The notes: a model not told the origin generated them from the sequence alone. A DNA stretch of 64,000 nucleotides from Nocardiopsis sp. ATB16-24 (GCF_030271535.1 NZ_JASCXJ010000011.1:1-64000); one strand, 5' to 3'; positions 18,463 through 27,624 are shown, counted from the first letter of the stretch. Made by a program: numbers and translations.

Positions 18463-20280
18463 ATGAGCACACCCCCCGACACGAGCCCGAACCCCGACGA
18501 CCGCACCGAGGAGATCGACCTCGAAGCGCTGAGGGCCAGGTACGCCCGCGAACGCGACCGCCGTATCCGCCCCGACGGCCTGGCCCAGTACCGCTCCGCC
18601 GCGGGCGAGTTCGGCTACTACGCCAAGGACCCCTACACACCCCGCACCGAGCGCGAGCCCAAGACCGACACCGTGGAGGTGCTCGTGATCGGCGGCGGGT
18701 TCGGCGGCCTGCTGACCGGCGCCCGACTGCGACAGGCCGGCGTCGAGTCGATCCGGATGTTGGACGAGGCCGGCGACTTCGGCGGGACCTGGTACTGGAA
18801 CCGCTACCCGGGCATCCACTGCGACATCGAGTCCTACTCCTACATGCCCCTCCTGGAGGAGGTCGGCTACGTGCCCGAGTGGCGTTATGCGCCTGGCGAG
18901 GAGATCCGTCGGCACGCCATCGCGATCGCCGAGACCTTCGGCTTGTACCGCGACACCTTGTTCCATACCCGGGTCACCGCTCTGACCTGGGACGAACAGA
19001 CCGACGAGTGGGTGGTCGAGACCGACCGCGGCGACCGGATGCGCGCCCGGTTCGTCATCACCTCGTCCGGCACGCTGACCCAGCCCAAGCTGCCGGGCAT
19101 CCCCGGCATCGAGACGTTCCGCGGGCACACCTTCCACACGAGCCGGTGGGACTACGGCTACACCGGCGGTGACCAGAACGGCGGCCTCGAAGGTCTCGCC
19201 GACAAGAGGGTCGCGGTCGTGGGCACCGGGGCGACCGGTGTGCAGGTCATCCCGCACGTGGGGCGCGACGCTCGGCACCTGTACGTGTTCCAGCGCACTC
19301 CGTCCACGGTGGACGTGCGCGACAACCGGCCCACCGATCCAGAGTGGGCGGCCTCCCTACGGCCCGGCTGGCAGCGCGAACGCATGCGGAACTTCCTGGA
19401 GATCATCGCCGGTGAGGAGGTCGAGAACGACCTGATCCGTGACGGGTGGACCTCCACCGCACGGCTCCAGCGCAAGATGATCACCGGGGCGGTGGACACC
19501 AGCGTGTCCCCGGAGGAGCGCGAGCGGATCGAGGAACTCGTCGACGCGCGAAAGATGAACGCCATCCGGGCGCGTGTGGACGAGGTCGTGGAGGACCCGG
19601 CCACGGCCGAACTCCTCAAACCCTGGTACCGCTACATGTGCAAGCGGCCCTGCTTCAGCGACCACTACCTCCAGACGTTCAACAGGCCGAACGTCACCCT
19701 GGTCGACACCGCCGACCACGGCGGTATCACGCGCATGACCGAGGACGCGATCGTCGTCGGTGAGACCGAGTACCCCGTCGACTGCGTCATCTTCGCCACC
19801 GGGTTCGACCTCGGTGTCTCGGGGGTGCTGTCCGGCACGATGCCGGTCCGCGGCCGTGGCGGGCGGGAACTGCTCCAGGCCTGGGGCATGGGACCTCGCA
19901 CGCTGCACGGTTTCTACAGCGACGGGTTCCCCAACCTCTTCCACCTGGGTGCGCTGCAGAACGCCAACTCGGTGAACTTCACGCACATCCTGTCGGAGCA
20001 GGCCGAGCACATCGCCGCCGTCATCGCGCGGGGCCGCAAGGCCGGTGTCCGCGCGATCGAACCCTCCACGGAGGCGGTCGACGCCTGGATCCGGACCGTG
20101 CGGGAGACCGCGCACGACACCTCCGCATTCCAGGCCGAATGCACACCCGGCTACTACAACCTGGAGGGCGCCGGCCTTCCCGCAGGTGTCACCTACAGCC
20201 CCGGGCCCGTGGCCTTCCACCGGCTGCTCGCGGACTGGCGTGAGAACCACATGCACGAGGTCCTGGGCACCGAGGGGTAG
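18463..20280 (+). CDS. Baeyer-Villiger flavin monooxygenase
   Basis: This 605-aa FAD- and NADPH-dependent enzyme inserts one oxygen next to a ketone, giving an ester or lactone. It has an FAD Rossmann motif GGGFGG (about 77-82), the type I Baeyer-Villiger fingerprint FRGHTFHTSRW (about 218-228), the NADPH motif GTGATG (about 249-254) and the conserved TGFD near 446. The length is typical of the cyclohexanone and phenylacetone monooxygenase group, with a 50-residue N-terminal extension. The ATG at 18463 follows GGAAATGGGAAC; longer in-frame starts have no ribosome site. A lactonase-like gene follows at 95 bp, fitting ketone degradation. Confidence 0.9.
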   Translation: MSTPPDTSPNPDDRTEEIDLEALRARYARERDRRIRPDGLAQYRSAAGEFGYYAKDPYTPRTEREPKTDTVEVLVIGGGFGGLLTGARLRQAGVESIRMLDEAGDFGGTWYWNRYPGIHCDIESYSYMPLLEEVGYVPEWRYAPGEEIRRHAIAIAETFGLYRDTLFHTRVTALTWDEQTDEWVVETDRGDRMRARFVITSSGTLTQPKLPGIPGIETFRGHTFHTSRWDYGYTGGDQNGGLEGLADKRVAVVGTGATGVQVIPHVGRDARHLYVFQRTPSTVDVRDNRPTDPEWAASLRPGWQRERMRNFLEIIAGEEVENDLIRDGWTSTARLQRKMITGAVDTSVSPEERERIEELVDARKMNAIRARVDEVVEDPATAELLKPWYRYMCKRPCFSDHYLQTFNRPNVTLVDTADHGGITRMTEDAIVVGETEYPVDCVIFATGFDLGVSGVLSGTMPVRGRGGRELLQAWGMGPRTLHGFYSDGFPNLFHLGALQNANSVNFTHILSEQAEHIAAVIARGRKAGVRAIEPSTEAVDAWIRTVRETAHDTSAFQAECTPGYYNLEGAGLPAGVTYSPGPVAFHRLLADWRENHMHEVLGTEG

Positions 20281-20375
20281 CCCGAGGCGTCCACCTTTCG
20301 TCCGGAGCGCGGGGCGCTCCGTGCCCCGCGCCCCGGACCTCCCTTCCCCACTCCCCTCCGACCCGAGGATCCCTC

Positions 20376-21413
20376 ATGGAACAGCCTGGCCACAGGCCAC
20401 CACGTAACGCCACCATCCATGTGCTCGCGGCGCTCACCCTGGTGGGGGTGACGGCCGGATGCTCCGCCACGGCCGACGCCGACCCGGAGCCGGAACAGTC
20501 CGCGGACCTGACCGCGCGACTCCTGACGCGGGTGAGCCCCGTCCATGAGGAGATCGGGATGGCCCTGCTCGAAGGCCCGACCTTCGACGCCGACGGTCGC
20601 CTCGTCGTCGTCGACGTCACCGCCCCCGCCGGCGAGCCCAAGGTGTGGCGGGTGGACACCGACTCCCAGGAGGTGGAGCCGGTGTTCACCGACGACGCCG
20701 GCGTGTACACCTCAGCGCAGTTCAGCCCGTTCGACGACCGGCTGTACCTGACGGACTTCGCCGGCGGAAGGATCGTCAGCATCACCCCGGAGGGGGAGGA
20801 CGAGACCGTGTTCTTCTCCGAGGAGGTCGACGGAACACGGATGCACCCGGACGACCTGGCCTTCGACGAGGCCGGGAACATGTACGTCAGCGACTCCCTC
20901 GGCTTCGACGCCCCCGCATGGGAGGCCCGGGGCCGAGTGGTCAGGATCGATCGGGAGAGCGCGGAGGCCACCGTCCTGGCCGAGGAGTTGCCCGCGCCGA
21001 ACGGCATCTCCTTCGACGAGGACTTCGCCGGCCTGTGGGTCGGCCAGTACGCCGCGAACCGTGTCGACTACTACGCGCTCAACGAGGAGGGGACCGAGGT
21101 GGAGAGCTCGCACACCGCCCTCCACTTCGACGGCGGCAGGAGCCGGATCGACTCCATCGCGGTCGACGCCGGCGGGAACCTCTACCAGGCGGTGCACGGT
21201 CAGCCGAGCATCTTCGTGTACAGCTCGACCGGGGAGCACCTGGGGACGGTCACGGTGCCCTCCGAGGCCGCCGAGGGACTGGACACGGCGACCAACGTCG
21301 CCATCAAGCCGGGGACGACCGACGCCTACATGACCGTCAGCGGGAACGACGGCGGGTTCGTCTACACCTTCGACGCGCTCGACGAGGGGATCCGCCAGTC
21401 CAACGGCGGGTAG
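20376..21413 (+). CDS. SMP-30/gluconolactonase-like lipoprotein
   Basis: This 345-aa exported beta-propeller has an N-terminal signal of about 28 residues ending in VTAGC, so it is probably lipid-anchored at that Cys. The rest is built of propeller blades with LEGPTFDADG, MHPDDLAFDEAGNMYV, APNGISFDED and IDSIAVDAGGNLY. These are the calcium-binding and blade motifs of SMP-30, lactonase and strictosidine-synthase-like hydrolases. Following directly after a Baeyer-Villiger enzyme, it may open a lactone, though the reaction would then be outside the membrane. The substrate is unknown. Confidence 0.75.
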   Translation: MEQPGHRPPRNATIHVLAALTLVGVTAGCSATADADPEPEQSADLTARLLTRVSPVHEEIGMALLEGPTFDADGRLVVVDVTAPAGEPKVWRVDTDSQEVEPVFTDDAGVYTSAQFSPFDDRLYLTDFAGGRIVSITPEGEDETVFFSEEVDGTRMHPDDLAFDEAGNMYVSDSLGFDAPAWEARGRVVRIDRESAEATVLAEELPAPNGISFDEDFAGLWVGQYAANRVDYYALNEEGTEVESSHTALHFDGGRSRIDSIAVDAGGNLYQAVHGQPSIFVYSSTGEHLGTVTVPSEAAEGLDTATNVAIKPGTTDAYMTVSGNDGGFVYTFDALDEGIRQSNGG

Positions 21414-21433
21414 AAGGTTCCTCCCTCCCCGGC

Positions 21434-21487
21434 GACCGTGCTCCTGTGGTCACTTTCGGCTCCGAAACCGACCGCAGGAGCACGGTC
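21434..21487 (+). terminator. Strong stem-loop after the lactonase gene
   Basis: GACCGTGCTCCTG (21434-21446) pairs perfectly with CAGGAGCACGGTC (21475-21487) around a 28-nt loop with CACTTTCGG and CCGAAACCG. It lies 20 bp past the stop and before the next gene's promoter, as a terminator should. The loop core links it to the palindrome family in this window. Confidence 0.65.
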
Positions 21488-21506
21488 GTCCTCGTGGAGC
21501 GCACAT

Positions 21507-21529
21507 TTGACATTGACACTGTGACAAGG
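21507..21529 (+). promoter_or_regulatory. MerR-type promoter/operator
   Basis: A TTGACA box (21507-21512) is followed at once by the near-palindrome TTGACACTGTGACAAGG (21513-21529), the layout of MerR-controlled promoters in which the operator fills a long spacer. Only about 10 bp remain to the first GTG at 21540, so the transcript may be nearly leaderless. The regulator encoded at 22216 is the obvious ligand. Confidence 0.65.
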
Positions 21530-21539
21530 TCTTGGCTGG

Positions 21540-22214
21540 GTGTCGGAGGTGGTTCCCATCAACACGTCGCACACGAACCCACAGCACACTCACCTGGTCG
21601 AGGCCCTGTCCGCCGACGCCTCGTCGACGCGCCTGAAGGCGGCCCTCGCGGTCGGTTCCGCCCCCGACCCCGCTCTGGTCGACGTCCTTCTGGCACGGTG
21701 CGCGGTCGAACCCGACTTCTTCGTGCGGGACATGCTCACGTGGGCGTTGACCCGTCTGCCCTCGGACGTCACCGTTCCCGGGCTGCTCGCGCAACTGTCT
21801 TCGGAGAACCCGCAGGCCCGTGCCCAGGCGCTGCACACACTGTCCAAGGTCGGGGACGCCGGCGCATGGCCCGCGATCACGCGTTCCCTGCTGCGCGACC
21901 CCGACGACGAGGTCGCCCGGAGCGCATGGCGTGCCGCCGTCACCCTCGTGCCCGACGGGCGGGAGAAGGACTTGGCCGAGGAACTGGTCACCCAGCTCGC
22001 TCGTGGCGACCGGGAGGTGCGGTCGAGCCTGAGCCGTGCCCTCGTCGCGCTCGGGGAGGCGATCGAGCCGATGCTCGAAGCGGCGAAGGAGAGCGATGAC
22101 CCGGACGTGCGCGCGCACGCGAGCGCCACGGAGCGGCTTCTGCACGATCCCGACGCCGGTTTCGAGCTCTCCGTCGAAGAGGCGAAACGGTCCTACGCGC
22201 TCGGTGGGCGTTAG
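21540..22214 (+). CDS. HEAT-repeat protein
   Basis: This 224-aa protein is made of about five HEAT-like helical pairs. Repeated signatures are DVLLARCAVEPDFFVRDMLTWAL, PQARAQALHTLSKVGD and DDEVARSAWRAAV, where aligned Asp, Arg and Ala fall every 30-35 residues. Such solenoids bind proteins or nucleic acids. The GTG at 21540 is used; a second GTG at 21549 lies directly after GGAGG and could be the true start if the mRNA is leaderless. One base separates its stop from a MerR regulator carrying the same kind of repeats, so the two probably act together. Confidence 0.75.
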   Translation: MSEVVPINTSHTNPQHTHLVEALSADASSTRLKAALAVGSAPDPALVDVLLARCAVEPDFFVRDMLTWALTRLPSDVTVPGLLAQLSSENPQARAQALHTLSKVGDAGAWPAITRSLLRDPDDEVARSAWRAAVTLVPDGREKDLAEELVTQLARGDREVRSSLSRALVALGEAIEPMLEAAKESDDPDVRAHASATERLLHDPDAGFELSVEEAKRSYALGGR

Positions 22215-22215
22215 C

Positions 22216-23247
22216 GTGCTGATCGGTGAGGTGGCGCGCCGCTCGGGTGTGAGCACCAGGATGCTCAGGCACTACGACGCCCTCGGTCTGGTGCGGCCGA
22301 CCGGCCGCACCGTGGGCGGTTACCGCGAGTACTCCGAGGAGGACATCCGGCGGCTCTTCCACGTGGAGAGCCTGCGGACCCTGGGCCTGTCGCTGCGCCG
22401 GATAGGACGCGTCCTGGAGGATCCCGACTTCACCCCGTCCGCGCTCATCGGTGATCTCGTGCGAGAGACCGAGGAGCGGTTGAGCCGGGAGCGGGAACTG
22501 CTCAAGAGGCTTCGCGCGGTCGACGCCTCGGACCCCTCCCGATGGGAGGACGTCCTGCGCATCGTCGAACTCCTGCGCGGGCTCGGCTCACCGAACGCCG
22601 CGCGGCGGCAGCGGGCCGTGTTGGGCCCGAAGGCGAACGTGCCCGCCCAGGTGCTGGCCGAGAAGCTCTTGGCCGAGTCCGATCCGAACGTCGCCGGGGC
22701 TCTGCGGTGGGCGTTGGCACGGGCAGGCCATGACGCCGTGGCGAGCCTGGCACCGGGCCTTGCCTCGGAGAACGTCGATGTTCGGCGACGTGCGGTGACG
22801 GCGCTCGCCGAGATCCCCGGTGAGGAGTCGACCGCGGCGCTCGCGGACGCGCTCCAGGATCCGGACGCGACGGTCCGCGGGCACGCCGCCTTGGCGTTGG
22901 GAACGCGTGGTGTGCCCGCAACGGTGCCCGTGCTCGTCGGCATGGTGGTGGCCGGCGCCAACGACGTCGATGCGGCCGAGATCCTGGGGACGTTGGCACG
23001 GGACGCGGAGAGGACCGACACGGTCAGAAAGGCGCTGGTCGACGCTCTCGCCGCCTCCGGCGCGGATTCCGCGGTGCGGATGCGTCTGGTCCAGGCGCTC
23101 GCGGAGATGCCGGGTACCGTCGCGCTGGACGTTCTGCGGTCCTTGGCCCACGACGACGACCGGGTCGTGGCCCGGACCGCGTCGTTCTTCGCGGACAGGA
23201 TCGAGGAGCGGGAACGCGACCGCGCCGCAGACGGCACAGAGTGGTGA
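22216..23247 (+). CDS. MerR regulator fused to HEAT repeats
   Basis: In this 343-aa protein, residues 1-75 are a MerR winged helix (LIGEVARRSGVSTRMLRHYD, then GGYREYSEEDI). A dimerisation helix runs to about 120. The remaining 220 residues are HEAT-like repeats (for example SDPNVAGALRWALARAG, DVRRRAVTALAEIP, DATVRGHAALALG). Normal MerR sensors end in a short ligand domain, so here the solenoid probably senses the signal. It starts at the GTG at 22216, one base after the preceding stop. It probably controls the promoter at 21507, which has a MerR-style operator. Confidence 0.85.
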   Translation: MLIGEVARRSGVSTRMLRHYDALGLVRPTGRTVGGYREYSEEDIRRLFHVESLRTLGLSLRRIGRVLEDPDFTPSALIGDLVRETEERLSRERELLKRLRAVDASDPSRWEDVLRIVELLRGLGSPNAARRQRAVLGPKANVPAQVLAEKLLAESDPNVAGALRWALARAGHDAVASLAPGLASENVDVRRRAVTALAEIPGEESTAALADALQDPDATVRGHAALALGTRGVPATVPVLVGMVVAGANDVDAAEILGTLARDAERTDTVRKALVDALAASGADSAVRMRLVQALAEMPGTVALDVLRSLAHDDDRVVARTASFFADRIEERERDRAADGTEW

Positions 23248-23488
23248 CCCCGGCCCGGGAGGCGCGCTCCAGAACCGGGCATGGGCCGTTCAACGTGGGC
23301 GAGGGTGTCCTGGCCTTCCCATCTCGAAAACGGCACGGGTGGATTCTTGAATTCCGCTCCGAGAATCCCGAAAGGGAAAAGGGGTGCGAGGAGCCTCTTT
23401 CCCGGGCGCCGCGATGCTTGCGCTCCACCGCCCTCTTTTCGGCGGGCACCGAGAGGAGAGCGGTGGAATCCCGGTCAACGACCCCGAC

Positions 23489-24673
23489 TCACAACATGGG
23501 GTCCTGGACGCTCAGACCGAGTTCGAGCTTTCCGAACAGCCTCAGAACCCGCTCGTAGTCGTTGAGAGCGTGCGCCCCGCCCGCGTGGACGTCGCGCCAC
23601 AGACGCTGCACGACGCCGGAGGAGTCGAGCACACGCCCTCCGGATCCGTCGAACACCCGGTCGGCGGCGCGCACCGCGCGTCTGACGGAGGCGGCCAGAT
23701 CCCGTCGAACGACCGTGCGCAGGGACATCGGTACGGGCTTGGCCTGTTCGACCAGGGAGAGCATCTCTCGGAGGTTGTGCTCGATCAGCACCCGGGCGGC
23801 GTCCAGGTCGTGGGCCGTCTCGGCCACCCTCACCTGGACGAGGGGGTCGTCGACCGCGCTCAGGCCCTTGCCCGTGGTCTCACGGTGCGCGGCACGGACG
23901 CGGGTGCGCGCGTACTTCACGTGTTCTCGGTAGGCGCCCATGGTCATCCCCACCAGGGGGACCGTGACCGCGTGGGGGAGGAACGTACCGAAGGGCAGAC
24001 GGTAGAGGGGTGCGTCGTTCACTTGGTGTCCGGGGACCCTGCCCACCACGGTGAGCCTGCTGCTGAGCACCCGGTGGGAGGGCACGAAGGCGTCCTCGAC
24101 CACCAGGTCGTGGCTGCCCGTGCCGTTCAGCCCGACCGCGTCCCACACCGCGTCCACCTTGTAGTCCCCCAGGGGGACCAGGAAGGTGCACATCTCCGGG
24201 GACTTCCTCGAGGCGTGGTGGACGAGCCCGCCCAGCAGGGCCCAGGAGGAGTGCAGACAACCGCTGGAGAAGCTCCAGCGCCCACTGATCCGGTAGCCGC
24301 CCTCGACGGTTTCCACCTTGCCCGTCGGCGCGTAGGAGGAGCAAACCCTCGTGTCGGGGTCCTCGCCCCACACCTCGTCCTGGGCCTGTGCCGAGAACAG
24401 GGCGACGTGCCAGGGGTGCACCCCCAGGATGGAGGCGACCCACCCGGTCGAACCGCACGCGCCGGACAGCTCCCGCACCGCGGTGAAGAAGTCCAGGGGC
24501 GAGGCCTCCAGCCCCCCGTACCGTGCGGGTTGCAGCATCCGGAACAGACCCGCCTCGGCGAGGTCGTCGATGGTGCTGTCGGGGACGACGCCCTTCTCCT
24601 CCGTCGACGCGGCCAGGCCGCTCACCGTGGAAAGCAGTTCGCGGACCGCACCCAAAGCTTCGGTCGACATCAT
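23489..24673 (-). CDS. HsaA-like flavin-dependent hydroxylase
   Basis: This 394-aa acyl-CoA-dehydrogenase-fold monooxygenase belongs to the group that hydroxylates phenols with reduced flavin from a partner reductase. It follows HsaA closely in blocks: GACGSTGWVASILGVHPWH (about 81-99), EVWGEDP, SSGCLHSSW, VGLNGTGSHDLVVED (about 188-202) and RLWRDVHAGGAHA near the end. The length equals HsaA, the steroid-ring 3-HSA hydroxylase. The ATG at 24673 has GAGAAGGGA upstream. No reductase (HsaB) or other steroid genes are nearby, so the substrate may be another phenol. Confidence 0.82.
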   Translation of the reverse strand: MMSTEALGAVRELLSTVSGLAASTEEKGVVPDSTIDDLAEAGLFRMLQPARYGGLEASPLDFFTAVRELSGACGSTGWVASILGVHPWHVALFSAQAQDEVWGEDPDTRVCSSYAPTGKVETVEGGYRISGRWSFSSGCLHSSWALLGGLVHHASRKSPEMCTFLVPLGDYKVDAVWDAVGLNGTGSHDLVVEDAFVPSHRVLSSRLTVVGRVPGHQVNDAPLYRLPFGTFLPHAVTVPLVGMTMGAYREHVKYARTRVRAAHRETTGKGLSAVDDPLVQVRVAETAHDLDAARVLIEHNLREMLSLVEQAKPVPMSLRTVVRRDLAASVRRAVRAADRVFDGSGGRVLDSSGVVQRLWRDVHAGGAHALNDYERVLRLFGKLELGLSVQDPML

Positions 24674-25455
24674 GTCCCTTCTCTCGGCCTGGGCTTCGGA
24701 GTCCGACACCGACCGGTGATCACAACTGCGCGAACCCTGTCTGCGGAGAGGTCGCACCCCATGCCTGTGGGCGTGGATCGCCGGCCCCCACCACAGGACC
24801 GACACGGGCGATCCATGACCGCCCCGCGCCCGCACAGGAGGTTCTTACGGCTTGGAGGCGATCCGGCGACCACTTCGGGTCGTGCCCCAGCACGCCCCGG
24901 CCACACGAGGGCCCCGCCCCTATTCCGGTGACCTCCCCGCACCTCGACGCCGCGGTGGGAGGAGGACACGGCACCCATGTGAAGAGCCCCGGCGCACGTC
25001 ACCATGAGCGGCATGAAGTCTCCTTGCCTCTCCTTTTCACAGATGATCGCACAGGAAACGGCCCCCGTTCCACCGGCAGAGGCGTTCTTTATTCGTTCTC
25101 CCGAACTGCCCGTGAAACTACCGCATCACACGGGAATTCTTCTGTATCCTGCCCTGGCAACATAGGTATTCGTCATTGCTTCACAGTGGCACGGATACGA
25201 TTTCTTTCTTCCATGATCCCAGGGCTGCCCATCCACGGTGGAGGGTGTCTGGCAAGGTCCAGGGCGGCGCCCCGTCAGTTGACACAGCAGGATCGGCCTC
25301 ACCGTGAGGCGGGGCTGCTTCAGGCACGAACCTCCAGCAGGCAGGAGGACCGAAAGGAAGAATTAAGCTATTCATAAACGCTCCGTGATGTGGTGTCCCG
25401 GGCAACGTAGATGCACAGTTCCTCGAACGGCGTAGCCCGACCGCAAAGGAGCGCT
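24674..25455. other. Gene-free stretch with a drop in GC
   Basis: I see no supported gene in this 780-bp stretch. From about 25020 the composition becomes clearly less GC-rich (for example 25080-25200), continuing into the secreted-protein gene at 25456. The left part must contain the promoter of the hydroxylase. Confidence 0.5.
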
Positions 25456-25908
25456 ATGGGCATCACGAAGAAGATAGTGACGGTGGTAACGGTATTCGGG
25501 ATGGCAATGGGCCTGAGCATCGCCACTGCCTCTCCTGCGTCCGCAGACCCGTGGATCGAACAACCCCAGATCCTGGAAATCAGCAACCGAAAAACCGCAT
25601 ATTCGGTGAAAACGCCGATCGGAACCGTCCAGGTCCGCTACGGTACCCATCAAGGACGCCAGTACGGCTGGGGGCGGACCTTGAACGTATCGCCACCGAC
25701 AGGCGGACGCCATCTGCTCTTCGAGGTGGACACCAATGGCGACAGGATCCCCGATGATCAGGTCCTTGTCCTTGCCGGAAAAAACGGATCCAATTGGACC
25801 AAAGGTTACCGTACCTCCGCCAGCAGCGCCCGGGCCTTTCGCGCCTGTATTCTGGATTTCCTTGAGAGCGCCTGCGCGGACACGAGCAACCGTACTCCGT
25901 GGTGGTAG
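25456..25908 (+). CDS. Small secreted protein of unknown function
   Basis: This 150-aa protein has a clear Sec signal: KK near the start, a hydrophobic core VTVVTVFGMAMGLSIATA and an ASPASA cleavage site before DPW at about 31. The mature part of about 120 residues is predicted mostly beta, with GTVQVRYGT and VDTNGDRIPDD; the second resembles a calcium-binding loop. It ends with two Cys 8 residues apart (ACILDFLESAC). The start ATG has AAAGGAG upstream. Base composition is lower in GC than all neighbours, a hint of recent acquisition. I do not recognise a family. Confidence 0.7.
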   Translation: MGITKKIVTVVTVFGMAMGLSIATASPASADPWIEQPQILEISNRKTAYSVKTPIGTVQVRYGTHQGRQYGWGRTLNVSPPTGGRHLLFEVDTNGDRIPDDQVLVLAGKNGSNWTKGYRTSASSARAFRACILDFLESACADTSNRTPWW

Positions 25909-26745
25909 ATCCATCTCCCCTTGAGAAGCCGCCTTCGCATGAAGGTTGCAGATATCGCTGATGATCGCCCTTGTAGGTACCGCCCGTATCTCGTCTGGGG
26001 GTCACGTCAGGATGAATCTCTTAGCACGACCCTTTGTGGGGGTGAGGTGGTGAGCGGCTACAGCAGATTGGCGACCAGCTGGTGGGCCAGTGCCCCGATC
26101 TGGACGGCCAGGGTGTGGCCGCCCAGATGCCAGGCCGTGCGGCTCGGGCGGCTGGGTTTGCGGTGGCTGCGCGGGCGGCCCGGGCTGCGGCGCGGCAGCG
26201 GTGGAAGCTCCCGGCGAGGACGGGGTAGGAACGGGCCGTCATCCGGGGCGGGACGGGTCGCGGAGCCACGGGTAGGGGCCGACGTTCCGGTGCGGGTGCG
26301 GACTTGCGCGGACCTTCGGGGGTGAGGGCGTCGCGTTCGGCCAATCGAGCGGCGTGCAGGCGCGTCCACAGCGGCAGTGGGCCGTGGGCTTGGCGGTAGG
26401 CCACCCGGGGGTCGCCCTGCATCTGGGCCGGCAAGCGCTGTTCGCGGGTGCGTCCAGCACCGTACGTATCCCGGTCGAGACCGGTGCGGCGCTCATCGCG
26501 CGGTCTCGTCACCGGCTCCGCATTCGGCGGACCACCGCATACCCGGCTGGAGACCACCACTGCCACCGTCATTACGCATACAGACAGAGATACTACTTTC
26601 CGCATCCGAAAATTCGCTGGTCCGAGCGGAGCACGCCTTGGCGTCCCGAGGTCGATCCGCGCTCGCCTTCGCCCCCTCTACCCGGGAACGAGGGATCTTT
26701 CGTCCCACCCCGCTGAAAGGAGCGGTGTCCGGATTCTCCGTCCCG
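25909..26745. other. Decayed region with no intact gene
   Basis: Open frames exist but are Arg/Pro-rich shadows. On the minus strand a stretch ending at about 26058 (WHLGGHTLAVQIGALAHQLV) reads like real protein. It may be the tail of a dead gene whose upstream region is the dispersed repeat at 26509. I could not match it to a family. Confidence 0.4.
26509..26638. repeat. 130-bp dispersed repeat, copy 2
   Basis: This is homologous to 11721-11849 from TCACCGGCTC to GAGCACGCC, with a few substitutions and single-base indels. The operator-like part is changed here (CATACAGACAGAGATACTAC), so a regulator site may have decayed. It points leftwards into the region with the dead minus-strand frame. 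Confidence 0.75.
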
Positions 26746-27624
26746 TCATGTCCGCGGCCGCAGAAGCGGCATCAGCGGACAGTACGCACCGGCCAGGAGG
26801 CAGACGCCGGCCAGGCCCGCGAGGACGGCCGTGACCGCCACGGCGACCAGTCCGAACGGCGAGGGAAGCTCCTGGGTGAGCACGAGAACGCCCATGAGCA
26901 GCACGAAAACACCGAAGCCCTTGCGCAGGGCGGTTTCGGGAACCCGAGAGGCCAGGCGTACACCGACGAGCGAACCGGCGACGGCGGCGCTGGTGACCAT
27001 GGCCACCAGCGCCCAGTCCAGGCTCACGGTCGTCAGATACCCGACGAGTCCGGCGAAGGACTTCATGGTGATCACGAGCAGGGACGTCCCCACGGCGGCC
27101 GGCATGGCGAGGCCGCCGAGCAGCACGAGGGCCGGCACGACGAGAAACCCGCCCCCGGCTCCGACCAGCCCGGTGACCGCTCCGACCACCAGGCCGTCGA
27201 GGACGATGCGTTTCAGGGGGAGTCCTTCGCCCTGCGCCTCCCCACCCCCGGTGGAGGGCTTCTTCCTCCCCCGGATCATGGTCGCGGCGGTGGCGACCAT
27301 CATGAGGGCGAAGGCGATCATCAGGAGGGTGCCGGGAAGATGGCCGCCCGCCAGGCCGCCGATGAAGGCGCCCACCATGCCCGCCGCTCCGAAGATCAGG
27401 CCGGTGCGCCACCGGACGTTCCCCGCGCGTGCGTGCGTGAGCGCGCCGGTCAGCGAGGTGACGCCGACGACGAGCAGGGAGGCTGCTATGGCCTCTTTCG
27501 GCTGCATACCGGCGACGTAGGTCAGCAGCGGCACCATGAGAATGGAACCACCGCCTCCGAGCAGTCCCAGCGCGATCCCCACCACCACGGCGAGGACCAC
27601 GACGAGGATGAGCTGGAACTCCAT
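26746..27624 (-). CDS. TauE/SafE-family sulfite/sulfur exporter
   Basis: This 292-aa membrane protein has about eight transmembrane helices in two repeated halves. Each half begins with a glycine-rich GLLGGGGSILMVP or GLVGAGGGFLVVP signature (about 20-32 and 152-166), as in the TauE/SafE (DUF81) family. Following the MBL-rhodanese and rhodanese genes on the same strand, it probably exports sulfite or thiosulfate produced from persulfide. The start ATG is at 27624. The 196-bp gap to the preceding gene holds nothing I can name. Confidence 0.85.
   Translation of the reverse strand: MEFQLILVVVLAVVVGIALGLLGGGGSILMVPLLTYVAGMQPKEAIAASLLVVGVTSLTGALTHARAGNVRWRTGLIFGAAGMVGAFIGGLAGGHLPGTLLMIAFALMMVATAATMIRGRKKPSTGGGEAQGEGLPLKRIVLDGLVVGAVTGLVGAGGGFLVVPALVLLGGLAMPAAVGTSLLVITMKSFAGLVGYLTTVSLDWALVAMVTSAAVAGSLVGVRLASRVPETALRKGFGVFVLLMGVLVLTQELPSPFGLVAVAVTAVLAGLAGVCLLAGAYCPLMPLLRPRT

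Noticed and set aside
26021..26605. A 194-codon minus frame starting inside the dispersed repeat
   Set aside because: Its first residues are the translation of the repeat (also seen near 11750) and the rest is Arg/Pro-rich. It has no family resemblance.
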